From Thiotrichaceae bacterium (lineage in GTDB: Bacteria; Pseudomonadota; Gammaproteobacteria; Thiotrichales; Thiotrichaceae): a stretch of 5,730 nt of DNA. A program made the translations under genes and the position numbers. The stretch covers positions 1 through 5,730 of the forward strand of contig JALVDQ010000015.1 of assembly GCA_027008885.1 (NCBI GenBank). The letters are read 5' to 3'. Below the pieces are notes generated by a model. It did not search any database, was not told the origin of the DNA, and was given only the letters and a program-made list of their open reading frames with translations. Positions 1 through 5,683 of the stretch are shown in pieces; position 1 is the stretch's first letter; the number at the start of each line of letters is the position of its first letter.

Positions 1-100
1 TAAAAACGAGAATGATCCTCAGAGCAAGATATAAGATTAAGTGGTCTGGAAACAGAAGGAAATTTTAGTGATTTGAGGTTGACAAGTGACTTCATAGAAG

Positions 101-168
101 GTTGGATTAGCGTAGCGTAATCCAACAAAGTGCCACGATTGTGTCAGATTACGCTACGCTAATCAGAC
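101..168. repeat. Inverted pair of palindromic dispersed-type repeats
   Basis: The 18-mer GATTAGCGTAGCGTAATC at 105-122 recurs as its exact reverse complement at 147-164. Each copy is also a near-palindrome in its own right. At 101-126 the arms GTTGGATTA and TAATCCAAC pair perfectly. At 143-168 the arms GTCAGATTA and TAATCAGAC pair with one mismatch. The two copies differ outside the shared core, so they look like two members of a repeat family rather than one recent duplication. A transcript running off the end of the parE-like gene could fold here, either as two small hairpins or as one 18-bp stem. There is no clear T-run to make a standard terminator. Similar TTACGC-NNN-GCTA cores are present near 5637-5649. 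Confidence 0.8.
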
Positions 169-196
169 CTACAAACTTTGCTTTAAATGAAACTAT

Positions 197-490
197 TTAA
201 TTTGGTAAATGACGAATAAAATCCATACGCTGATGTAATACTCGAATAACTTTAATTGTGTGTTTATATTGTCGATAAAATACAACATGAGAACCAATAA
301 GGTAGCTTTGATAAAGGCTACCTAGCTCCTCTCTATTTTTACCTAGCTCTGGGTTCTCACACAAAAAATCAAGCATATCCAGAATCTTTTTATGGTATCT
401 ATCAGCCTGTTTTAGATTCCACCGATCCAAACCGTGCAGCCAAATATTATCCAAATCATCCGCTGCCGCATCCGATAAAATATAAATCAT
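197..490 (-). CDS. parE: ParE/RelE-superfamily toxin
   Basis: This is a 97-residue toxin of a type II toxin-antitoxin pair. ParE-family toxins act in the cytoplasm, and several characterised members poison DNA gyrase; the target of this one cannot be read from sequence. The N-terminal half (about residues 5-45) is two amphipathic helices. It is followed by the short NPELGKNREEL stretch (46-56) and then beta strands YLIGSHVVFYRQ (63-74) and IKVIRVLHQRMDF (79-91), the usual RelE/ParE fold order. Basic residues R73, R83 and R88 sit in the last strands, where family members place functional residues. Length is typical. The start lies 3 bp beyond the antitoxin stop, with only a weak AGG upstream, so translation is probably coupled to the antitoxin gene. 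Whether it is ParE-like or another RelE subgroup is less certain than the superfamily. Confidence 0.88.
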   Translation of the reverse strand: MIYILSDAAADDLDNIWLHGLDRWNLKQADRYHKKILDMLDFLCENPELGKNREELGSLYQSYLIGSHVVFYRQYKHTIKVIRVLHQRMDFIRHLPN

Positions 491-493
491 TGC

Positions 494-757
494 CTATGAC
501 TGCAAATCAGTTTGCTGTAAATACGCTTGACGTTTTTTCATAAAAGATGAAGCATATTCTTCACTTGTCATTGTCTCACCAGATTCACCTTTACGCAATT
601 CAGCTTGTAAACGTGCAACCTTTGTCTCATGGTCTTCCAACATTCTCAGCCCTGCACGTACAACCTCACTTGCGGAGGAATATTTTCCACTATCCACCTG
701 AGATTCAATAAACTCATCCAGATGGTTACCCAGTGTAATCGATGTATTTTTAGCCAT
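494..757 (-). CDS. parD: ParD-type ribbon-helix-helix antitoxin
   Basis: This 87-residue protein is the antitoxin partner of the downstream ParE-like toxin. ParD proteins bind DNA as dimers through an N-terminal ribbon-helix-helix and neutralise the toxin with a C-terminal tail. The N-terminus (MAKNTSITLG, then helices containing SQVDSGKYSSASEVVRAGLRML) is the characteristic ParD pattern, including the GKYSSASEVVRAGLR core at about residues 24-38. The acidic and flexible tail (residues 45-87) is the expected toxin-binding region. I chose the ATG at 757 because MAKNTSI matches the usual family N-terminus. An in-frame ATG at 769 would add MVLG and has an AGG about 11 nt upstream, so it remains possible. 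A promoter with an overlapping palindrome lies just upstream, consistent with autorepression. Confidence 0.9.
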   Translation of the reverse strand: MAKNTSITLGNHLDEFIESQVDSGKYSSASEVVRAGLRMLEDHETKVARLQAELRKGESGETMTSEEYASSFMKKRQAYLQQTDLQS

Positions 758-790
758 GCCAAGCACCATAAGTTAATTAACCTGGCTTTT

Positions 791-819
791 ATTGTACCAA
801 TATTTGGTACTTATGTGTA
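791..819 (-). promoter_or_regulatory. Promoter and candidate operator of the parDE-like operon
   Basis: Reading the minus strand, a -35 TACACA (814-819, 4 of 6 to consensus) is separated by 17 bp from a -10 TACAAT (791-796, 5 of 6). A perfect 7-bp inverted repeat, GTACCAA-TAT-TTGGTAC, occupies 794-810, filling the spacer and part of the -10. A bound ParD dimer would block RNA polymerase, which is the known autoregulation logic of these modules. The predicted transcript start near 784 leaves a leader of roughly 15-27 nt, depending on which ATG is used. Confidence 0.6.
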
Positions 820-874
820 ATTTAGGGTAAATTTAGCCATACGAAGAACTCAATTGATTGATTTGCAGAAGTCG

Positions 875-1294
875 TTATAGCTCCCAGGGATTGACTAAAT
901 CCAAACCTTCTATCAATTCAAAATCTTTAGTGTTACGAGTAAAAAGTTGCAAATCATGTTGCAAGGCAATAGCCGCTATTTGAGCATCAGGGAAATCAAT
1001 GGGGCGACCTGCTTTAGTACGCTGTTGAATAATTGCAGCATAAAAGGGAGAGGATTGCCTGTCAAAATCCAGCGTATTTTTCTCAAATAAATCAAGCACT
1101 TTATTGGCTACATGCTGTAATTGGTGTTTTCGTGTAGCTTCATCCAGCAAAGCAATACCTTGTAAAATTTCGGCATGAGTAATTGATGAAATATAGGTAG
1201 ATTGTGCCGTGAAATGATTAACTGCCCGAATCACATGCGCATCAGGAGATACTTTCATTAACTCAGACAGTACATTGGTATCCAGTAGAATCAT
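875..1294 (-). CDS. PIN-domain ribonuclease toxin, FitB/VapC family
   Basis: This 139-residue PIN-domain toxin would be a metal-dependent RNase inhibited by the antitoxin encoded just upstream. The start MILLDTNVLSE carries the first catalytic aspartate (D5). A second acidic residue is E42 in the THAEILQG motif, and a third is D103 in PIDFPDAQIAAIA. The TRNTKDF stretch supplies N121 and D124 near the fourth acidic position. The protein ends in LVNPWEL, typical of the FitB branch. Length and motif order match a complete, intact toxin. Its ATG overlaps the antitoxin stop in an ATGA arrangement (1291-1294), so the two are translationally coupled. FitB branch and general VapC are both reasonable names; the RNA target is unknown. 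Confidence 0.93.
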   Translation of the reverse strand: MILLDTNVLSELMKVSPDAHVIRAVNHFTAQSTYISSITHAEILQGIALLDEATRKHQLQHVANKVLDLFEKNTLDFDRQSSPFYAAIIQQRTKAGRPIDFPDAQIAAIALQHDLQLFTRNTKDFELIEGLDLVNPWEL

Positions 1295-1557
1295 CCAAAT
1301 GACTCATCAGAAAAATCTAAATGTCGTTGGCTGGGTTTGGCTTTTCTGTCGGGCAGGGTTAAATCAAATCCACCTGCCTTGCTAACAATCTCTTGAATGC
1401 GTGTAGCAATACCTTCATCTGATGTCTTCTTGTCTGCAAATGTCTGTGCAAGTATGGCTCTTGCCTCAGCTTCCATTGAATGCCCATGCCGTGCCGCCTG
1501 CATACGTAATTTTGATTTTATATCATCATCTAATTGACGAATTGTTAGGCTTGCCAT
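1291..1557 (-). CDS. FitA/VapB-type ribbon-helix-helix antitoxin
   Basis: This 88-residue protein is the antitoxin for the PIN toxin that overlaps its stop codon. Residues 1-42 form an Arc/MetJ-like ribbon-helix-helix: the MASLTIRQLDDDIKSKLRMQA strand-helix, then HGHSMEAEARAILAQTF, very like FitA. The remainder (43-88) is the toxin-binding tail. It has arginines at R71 and R78 that could enter the toxin's acidic pocket, as an arginine does in the FitAB complex. The gene has a strong Shine-Dalgarno (AGGAGG complement at 1562-1567) only 4 nt from the ATG, which fixes the start. That strong site contrasts with the coupled start of the toxin and would favour antitoxin excess. Confidence 0.9.
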   Translation of the reverse strand: MASLTIRQLDDDIKSKLRMQAARHGHSMEAEARAILAQTFADKKTSDEGIATRIQEIVSKAGGFDLTLPDRKAKPSQRHLDFSDESFG

Positions 1558-1575
1558 AACGCCTCCTAATTGATT

Positions 1576-1615
1576 GCAATGAAATCATTATAATCATTGC
1601 AGTCATTTCTTGCAA
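1576..1615 (-). promoter_or_regulatory. Promoter and candidate operator of the fitAB-like operon
   Basis: On the minus strand, a -35 TTGCAA (1610-1615, 4 of 6) is separated by 17 bp from a perfect -10 TATAAT (1587-1592). An inverted repeat GCAATGA-N11-TCATTGC spans 1576-1600, and its interior holds two direct copies of AATCATT (1583-1589 and 1592-1598). These repeats cover the -10 and the predicted start site, as expected for an antitoxin-bound operator. The leader would be about 23 nt and includes the strong ribosome binding site. Confidence 0.6.
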
Positions 1616-1739
1616 TTTTTACCTTCATTATTCCCAGACAGGTCCTTATTATTGAGCCTTTTTGTGCGAATTGTGTTTGAAAGCAATATGCTACAATTAG
1701 TTTGTTTAGTTTCAAAGTTTCATATTAAAGGTTATTAAA

Positions 1740-2318
1740 ATGAGCAGTACTTCACCATTAGCAAAACAATATATTACTGAGCAAGAATATCTTGACGGTG
1801 AAAAAATCAGTGAGGTTCGCCATGAATATATAGATGGTGAGGTTTATGCAATGGCTGGGAGTAGTCGGCGACATAACCGAATTGCTGGGAATTTATATAT
1901 TGCTTTAAGTAGCGCATCTCGTGATACACCTTGTGATGTTTTTAGCTCTGATTTAAAAGTCCGGATTAATCAGCGTAAAACCTATTACTACCCTGATGTA
2001 CTGGTCACTTGTGATGAGGATGATCAGCAGGATGAGTATTTTATTGATAAGCCGTGTTTGATTGTCGAGGTGCTATCAAAAAGCACTGAACAAAAAGATT
2101 ATCGTGAGAAACTCTTGGCATATCAGTCGATAGAGAGTTTACAAAATTATCTAATTGTGGCTCAGGATCATTGCCATATTGATTTGTTTTACCGTGAGAA
2201 ACAGGGTGGCTGGTGGATTCGCTCGTTTGATTCAATGCAGGATGTGATCAAATTATCCTGCCCTGTTTGTGAAGTCAGTGTGGTTGATATTTATGAGGGT
2301 ATTGCGTTTGACGCCTGA
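1740..2318 (+). CDS. Uma2-family (DUF820) PD-(D/E)XK-fold protein
   Basis: This 192-residue protein belongs to the Uma2/DUF820 family, which adopts a restriction-endonuclease-like fold. No cellular function is established for most members, so calling it an active nuclease would be inference. The N-terminus has the family opening (YITEQEYL, residues 11-18, then RHEYIDGEVYAMAGSSRRHNRI, 27-48). The putative active site is D86 in YYYPDVLV and E110 in LIVEVLSKST. A downstream lysine, K124 in DYREKLLAYQ, is a plausible member of the catalytic set. Length is normal and the frame is intact. AAAGG at 1727-1731 lies 8 nt before the ATG. A TACAAT at 1692-1697 could be the -10 but lacks a convincing -35. 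Such genes are often multicopy in cyanobacteria and large sulfur bacteria. Confidence 0.88.
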   Translation: MSSTSPLAKQYITEQEYLDGEKISEVRHEYIDGEVYAMAGSSRRHNRIAGNLYIALSSASRDTPCDVFSSDLKVRINQRKTYYYPDVLVTCDEDDQQDEYFIDKPCLIVEVLSKSTEQKDYREKLLAYQSIESLQNYLIVAQDHCHIDLFYREKQGGWWIRSFDSMQDVIKLSCPVCEVSVVDIYEGIAFDA

Positions 2319-2335
2319 GTCTGAAAAACAGGCGT
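2311..2335. terminator. Possible bidirectional hairpin between convergent genes
   Basis: ACGCCTG (2311-2317) and CAGGCGT (2329-2335) are a perfect 7-bp inverted repeat with an 11-nt loop, in the 42-bp gap between the convergent Uma2-like and permease genes. The left arm includes most of the Uma2-like stop codon. On the plus strand only a short T-run follows, and none follows on the minus strand, so intrinsic termination is possible but not well supported. Confidence 0.35.
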
Positions 2336-2360
2336 TTAAGGATGCTGCAAGCACCAAGGA

Positions 2361-3686
2361 TTATTTATGCTGTTTAAGCGGTTGCAGCCTGTGTTGCATT
2401 TTCGCATAGCCCCAGGCACCTAAACTCAAAATACCATAGAGTATGATGATAAAGAGTAATTGCTCGGGATTTGACTGGTATTCATAATATAAAATCAAGC
2501 TGGTTCCCAGCAATAAACCTGCAATTGAGACAATGGTTATCGGTGTGGATGAGTGGGTTTTATCGCGTATTTTAAAGTTGGCGATTGCCATTAATAATGA
2601 CACCAGCAAGAAGGTGATGCTGCCAAATTCCAGAATCAGGCGTAGCCCACCCACTGCAATTAATAATGACGCAATGCCTGCCATGGTCATAATCGCGGTT
2701 TTGGGGATGCCCTGTTTTCGCTGTGAAATAATCGGTGGCAAATAGCCATCATCGGCAATCCGCGCCATTTGGCGTGATGAACCAAACAATGTGCCATTAA
2801 TCGCGCTGCTGGTAGCAAGAATAGCACCGAGCACCACCAGATTTCCGCCCAGACTGCCCATAATATCGCTGGCACCGGCTGCCAGTGCGTATTCCTTGTT
2901 TTTGATTAAATCCTCGGCAGGAATCGCTAAAACAGCACTCAGTGCAATAATGAAATAAATCAATGCCACCAGAATAATCGCCGAGAAGATGGCTCTGGGG
3001 ATGTTTTTATCCGGATTTTCCATTTCATTGACCGCATTTATGACTAGCTGAAATCCCTCATAGGCAACAAATGTTACTGACGAGACAATCAAAATACTCA
3101 TTAACGGCGTGGCGGCAGCATCTTTTAACAGCATCTTGCCAAAGGTAGGCAGATCTGTTTTGGCAAAATAGATGAGTGCCACCGAAATAACAAACAGAAT
3201 AAACAGCTTTACATAGACCATAATATCTTCAACTCGTCCCATTCCCTTGACGCTCCAGATATTAATCAGGGCAAACAGCCAGATCACACTGATGGCAACC
3301 AGTTTGCGTATTACTTCATTATTACCGAATGAAAAATCACTGATGCCATACGATGAAAAGGTGTAGGCATACAGCGCCAGCGTACTGATATAGCCAAAGA
3401 TGGTGTACCAGCCAATAAATGAGGCGGCTAAATGTGAATGAGGATAGGTGCGTTTAAAAAAGGCATAGGTTGCACCTTCATCCTTATAATAAAGCCCCAG
3501 CTTGACATACGAATAGGCAGCAAACCATGCCACAACACCACCCAGGGCGATTGCAAAAGGTGCTAATGCGCCTACCATTGATACAGATATACCCAAAATG
3601 GTAAAAATACCGCCACCGATCATGCCGCCAAGAGCTATGGCGAGCAGCTCTTTAAAGCCCAGATTTTTTGTCATTTTAATTGTCAT
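2361..3686 (-). CDS. APC-superfamily amino-acid/polyamine-type permease
   Basis: This is a 441-residue integral membrane transporter of the APC superfamily, with about twelve hydrophobic segments. The first helix carries the broken-helix substrate motif GGMIGGGIF (residues 20-28). Other family marks are FVAYEGFQ (206-213), the loop NEMENPDKNIPRAI (220-233) and SAINGTLFGSSRQMARIADDGYLP (from 294 to 317). Members import amino acids or related amines by proton symport or exchange. The substrate of this one cannot be told from sequence. The start at 3686 has AAGGA 8 nt upstream; the in-frame ATG four codons later has no comparable site. The gene follows the histidine-rich helical gene on the same strand with a 72-bp gap. 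I see neither a convincing promoter nor a strong terminator there, so read-through is plausible. Confidence 0.9.
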   Translation of the reverse strand: MTIKMTKNLGFKELLAIALGGMIGGGIFTILGISVSMVGALAPFAIALGGVVAWFAAYSYVKLGLYYKDEGATYAFFKRTYPHSHLAASFIGWYTIFGYISTLALYAYTFSSYGISDFSFGNNEVIRKLVAISVIWLFALINIWSVKGMGRVEDIMVYVKLFILFVISVALIYFAKTDLPTFGKMLLKDAAATPLMSILIVSSVTFVAYEGFQLVINAVNEMENPDKNIPRAIFSAIILVALIYFIIALSAVLAIPAEDLIKNKEYALAAGASDIMGSLGGNLVVLGAILATSSAINGTLFGSSRQMARIADDGYLPPIISQRKQGIPKTAIMTMAGIASLLIAVGGLRLILEFGSITFLLVSLLMAIANFKIRDKTHSSTPITIVSIAGLLLGTSLILYYEYQSNPEQLLFIIILYGILSLGAWGYAKMQHRLQPLKQHK

Positions 3687-3758
3687 TTTAATATTCCTTT
3701 TTCTAAATACTTGTATTGAGCTGGTGGCGTCGTATTTCCTTATCCATAAAAAAACAAA

Positions 3759-4547
3759 TTATTTTTCAACCTCTTCAACCACATGCTTATACAAATGATT
3801 GATTATTGCCATCATTTCCCTATGCTTTTTCTTCATTGAATTATGCAGGGCAGCCTGTTTTTCATGTTCTTGTCTTTCTTGATCGTGTATAGCAATATAC
3901 TTGTCATCCTCTTCTTCAGCAATATGGCTAGTTGGATCAGTTTCATAGCTTACCATCACTTCTTCGTGTTCATGATCGAGTTTTTCGTGGGCGCGTATAG
4001 CTTGAGCATGTTCTTCCAGTAAGTCAGTATGCTTTTTAATACTTGATTCAATAGCTTGCAACTTTTTCAATGCTTGTTGATGGTCTTTTTTCCAAACTTC
4101 AATTTCATTAATCCAAAAATCATGGTCACTATACCAGCGCAGGTGTTCTTTGTGTTCATTTGCATGTTCATCCATTCTAACTTTATGCGCACGTTCTTTT
4201 AAATCTTCGGTGAAAGCTAAAAATTCTTCTGTGGCGACATCAGCAATCTTGCTGAGCTTTTCCCATATGGCATCTGTAAGATAGTCAGCATCAATTTTAA
4301 ATTGTTCTTTATAGGCATTTTTAGCTCCCTTTAATGCTTCGCCAACAGACTGTAAATCATTTTTTACCTCGGCACTGATTTTTTGTGACTCTTCATTTGT
4401 CAGCTCTTTCCATTTACTGAGTTTTTCTTCGGCGATTTGTACGGCTTCTTTTAGTGGTTTGCCTTCTTTTTCAATCAGTGTTTCGATTGTTTCCAGCATA
4501 TTTTGATAAGCTTTTATCATTTTTTCACTTAATTCTTGAGTTTTCAT
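3759..4547 (-). CDS. Histidine-rich helical (coiled-coil-like) protein
   Basis: I do not recognise a named gene for this 262-residue, highly charged protein, which is predicted almost entirely helical. It has no signal peptide or membrane segment, so it is probably cytoplasmic. The N-terminal half (about residues 10-120) resembles the helical part of the YbeL-like DUF1451 proteins (EKLSKWKELTNEESQKIS, then AIWEKLSKIADV), but their C-terminal cysteine zinc ribbon is missing; the protein contains no cysteine. The second half holds all 18 histidines. They are mostly seven residues apart: 121, 128, 135, 142, 156; then 173, 180, 187, 194, 208; then 221, 228, 235, 242. Tryptophans 138, 145 and 152 also keep a seven-residue step. 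This suggests a helical bundle with histidine stripes, possibly metal-binding or pH-sensing (inference). The ribosome binding site is weak (AGAGAA). A palindromic operator candidate lies 63 nt upstream of the start. Confidence 0.85.
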   Translation of the reverse strand: MKTQELSEKMIKAYQNMLETIETLIEKEGKPLKEAVQIAEEKLSKWKELTNEESQKISAEVKNDLQSVGEALKGAKNAYKEQFKIDADYLTDAIWEKLSKIADVATEEFLAFTEDLKERAHKVRMDEHANEHKEHLRWYSDHDFWINEIEVWKKDHQQALKKLQAIESSIKKHTDLLEEHAQAIRAHEKLDHEHEEVMVSYETDPTSHIAEEEDDKYIAIHDQERQEHEKQAALHNSMKKKHREMMAIINHLYKHVVEEVEK

Positions 4548-4583
4548 TGTTTTGTTCTCTGACTGTTAAATTATTCAGCTTGT

Positions 4584-4626
4584 ATAATAACGTGAAGATA
4601 TAGATAAAAATGTCATCAAGGTGACA
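4584..4626 (-). promoter_or_regulatory. Predicted activator site and -10 for the histidine-rich gene
   Basis: The palindrome TGTCATCAAGGTGACA (4611-4626) has perfect TGTCA/TGACA half-sites with a 6-bp spacer. On the minus strand, a -10-like TATTAT (4584-4589, 5 of 6) begins after exactly 21 nt. With that -10, the transcript would start near 4577, giving a leader of about 30 nt, and the palindrome would be centred near -41.5. No good -35 hexamer exists at normal spacing, which fits an activator-dependent promoter. The half-site and N6 spacing resemble CRP/FNR-family sites. Confidence 0.6.
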
Positions 4627-4701
4627 CTGTAGAGTACGACCAGTATTTTTGCGACGGGAGCATAGTTGCTATGTGAGCAAAGCAATAACGAAGAAGATCA
4701 G

Positions 4702-4711
4702 AAAACAGGGG
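4702..4711 (+). repeat. Short arm AAAACAGGGG of an inverted repeat around the tandem repeat
   Basis: AAAACAGGGG here has its exact reverse complement CCCCTGTTTT at 4793-4802, so a perfect 10-bp inverted repeat brackets the heptanucleotide array. The same decamer occurs again in direct orientation at 5695-5704. It is probably the conserved part of a dispersed element. The ten-base match alone is modest evidence; the longer match listed at 4785-4812 is stronger. Confidence 0.5.
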
Positions 4712-4724
4712 CTAAATTGTTAGA

Positions 4725-4782
<58 letters not shown>

Positions 4783-4784
4783 CC

Positions 4785-4812
4785 ACCCATCCCCCCTGTT
4801 TTTATATATTTT
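4785..4812 (-). repeat. Left copy of an inverted repeat bracketing the hdeD-like unit
   Basis: On the minus strand this 28-nt segment reads AAAATATAT, five A, CAGGGGGGATGGGT. The same sequence occurs on the plus strand at 5684-5712, differing only by one extra A in the A-run. It begins 4 nt after the last tandem repeat unit and ends about 16 nt before the palindromic site of the hdeD-like promoter. Confidence 0.9.
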
Positions 4813-4828
4813 AGAGGAAGCTCATAGT

Positions 4829-4871
4829 TGTCAGCCAAGTGACAGAATACTTCTACAAGTCCGGCTATGCT
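4829..4871 (+). promoter_or_regulatory. Predicted activator site and -10 for the hdeD-like gene
   Basis: The palindrome TGTCAGCCAAGTGACA (4829-4844) has the same perfect TGTCA/TGACA half-sites and 6-bp spacer as the site at 4611-4626. A -10-like TATGCT (4866-4871, 4 of 6) starts after exactly 21 nt, the same distance as at the other site. The predicted start near 4878 gives a leader of about 29 nt, and the palindrome centre falls near -41.5. The left edge, TTGTCA (4828-4833), resembles a -35, but no good -10 follows it at 16-18 bp. Confidence 0.6.
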
Positions 4872-4906
4872 TCTGCACTCAACTAACAAATTAAGGAGAA
4901 TAAAAT

Positions 4907-5494
4907 ATGAATACGGAAAAAACTGAAACACTAAACGATTTAAAAAATAGCGCTAATCTATTGCCAAACTTTGGCAAAATTTCACTGATTGCAGGGATAT
5001 TGCTGATTATTCTGGGAGTCACAGGCATTGTTCTGCCTGAATTAATGTCTCTGGAAACCAGTATTTTTCTTGCAAGTTTATTTGTTGTGGGTAGCATCTT
5101 CTGGTTAATTCACTCATTTAAGTCACGCAGCAAGGAGTGGAGCGAATGGTTAAAACCTATTTTATTATTAATAAGTGGCGGTTTGATGTTGCTTTACCCC
5201 ATGACAGGCGTTGCAACAGTTGGCTTGTTATTGGCGTTCTATTTATTGCTTGATGCGTATAGCAGCTTTTTACTGGCGTATAGTATTCGCCCTAAAAAAG
5301 GCTGGGGCTGGATGGTGTTTAATGGCGTTATGTCATTAGTGCTGGCAACCCTGTTCCTGATTGGATGGCCTGTTTCTTCGCTATGGCTGGTTGGCTTGTA
5401 TGTCTCCATTAGCCTGTTTTTCGATGGCTGGGCGCTATTGACAATAGCCTGGATGCAACACAAGCTGGAAAAAGACGCTACTGCAAAAGTATAA
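4907..5494 (+). CDS. hdeD: HdeD-like (DUF308) six-helix membrane protein
   Basis: This 195-residue inner-membrane protein belongs to the HdeD/DUF308 family. E. coli HdeD lies in the acid-resistance island and contributes to acid resistance at high cell density; the biochemical activity of the family is unknown. Six hydrophobic segments can be seen at roughly residues 23-45, 50-70, 82-98, 102-126, 134-153 and 157-183. The first carries the family pattern GILLIILGVTGIVLPE. The fifth and sixth contain GWGWMVFNGVMSLVLATLF and GWPVSSLWLVGLYV, a repeat-like echo of the first pair. Both termini are charged and probably cytoplasmic. The start is set by a canonical AAGGAG (4893-4898) 8 nt before the ATG. 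The gene diverges from the histidine-rich gene, and both have the same predicted regulatory site. Family assignment is firm; a role in acid stress here is inference. Confidence 0.87.
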   Translation: MNTEKTETLNDLKNSANLLPNFGKISLIAGILLIILGVTGIVLPELMSLETSIFLASLFVVGSIFWLIHSFKSRSKEWSEWLKPILLLISGGLMLLYPMTGVATVGLLLAFYLLLDAYSSFLLAYSIRPKKGWGWMVFNGVMSLVLATLFLIGWPVSSLWLVGLYVSISLFFDGWALLTIAWMQHKLEKDATAKV

Positions 5495-5583
5495 GTACCC
5501 AAACAAAATTAATCTAACAAAATTTCGTTCCTGTTTTTTGATATTCAAGGCAAGAAGAGGACAGCAACGTAACGGGGACAAGT

Positions 5584-5662
5584 TGTAGGGTTGACGGAGT
5601 TTACGCAAGCAACCAGATTTGAGCTTCGATGGTTGGTTACGCAAAGCTACACCAACCCTACA
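5584..5662. repeat. Composite palindromic repeat downstream of the hdeD-like gene
   Basis: The ends TGTAGGGTTG (5584-5593) and CAACCCTACA (5653-5662) are a perfect 10-bp inverted repeat. Nested inside the right half is a second perfect pair, GGTTGGT (5631-5637) and ACCAACC (5651-5657). The left half has GGTTG (5589-5593) facing CAACC (5610-5614). The core TTACGC-AAA-GCTA at 5637-5649 matches the TTACGC-TAC-GCTA core at 149-161, tying this element to the repeats at the left of the window. It could fold in RNA and may trim or stabilise the hdeD-like transcript. It lacks a T-run for standard termination. Confidence 0.75.
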
Positions 5663-5683
5663 TATCTGCAAGTCACAAATATA

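Noticed and set aside
1..100. A partial gene entering from the left edge
   Set aside because: No frame on either strand gives recognisable protein sequence, and I see no other feature here.
79..107. Promoter starting at a perfect TTGACA (79-84)
   Set aside because: The hexamer at 17 bp spacing is TTGGAT, and no gene follows on the plus strand within the region; probably chance.
629..820. Open frame of 63 codons on the plus strand across the parD-like gene
   Set aside because: It is antisense to a convincing ParD antitoxin and its promoter, with no ribosome binding site or recognisable motif.
2041..2875. Open frames antisense to the Uma2-like gene (2041-2235) and overlapping the permease gene on either strand (2533-2745, 2687-2875)
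   Set aside because: They lie inside two well-supported genes with clear family motifs and encode low-complexity sequence without motifs of their own.
3598..3798. Plus-strand frame of 66 codons over the start of the permease gene
   Set aside because: It overlaps the permease start and the end of the histidine-rich gene in antisense and has no family resemblance.
5239..5671. Minus-strand frames at 5239-5502 and 5435-5671
   Set aside because: They are antisense to the HdeD-like gene or run through the palindromic repeat, and show no recognisable protein features.
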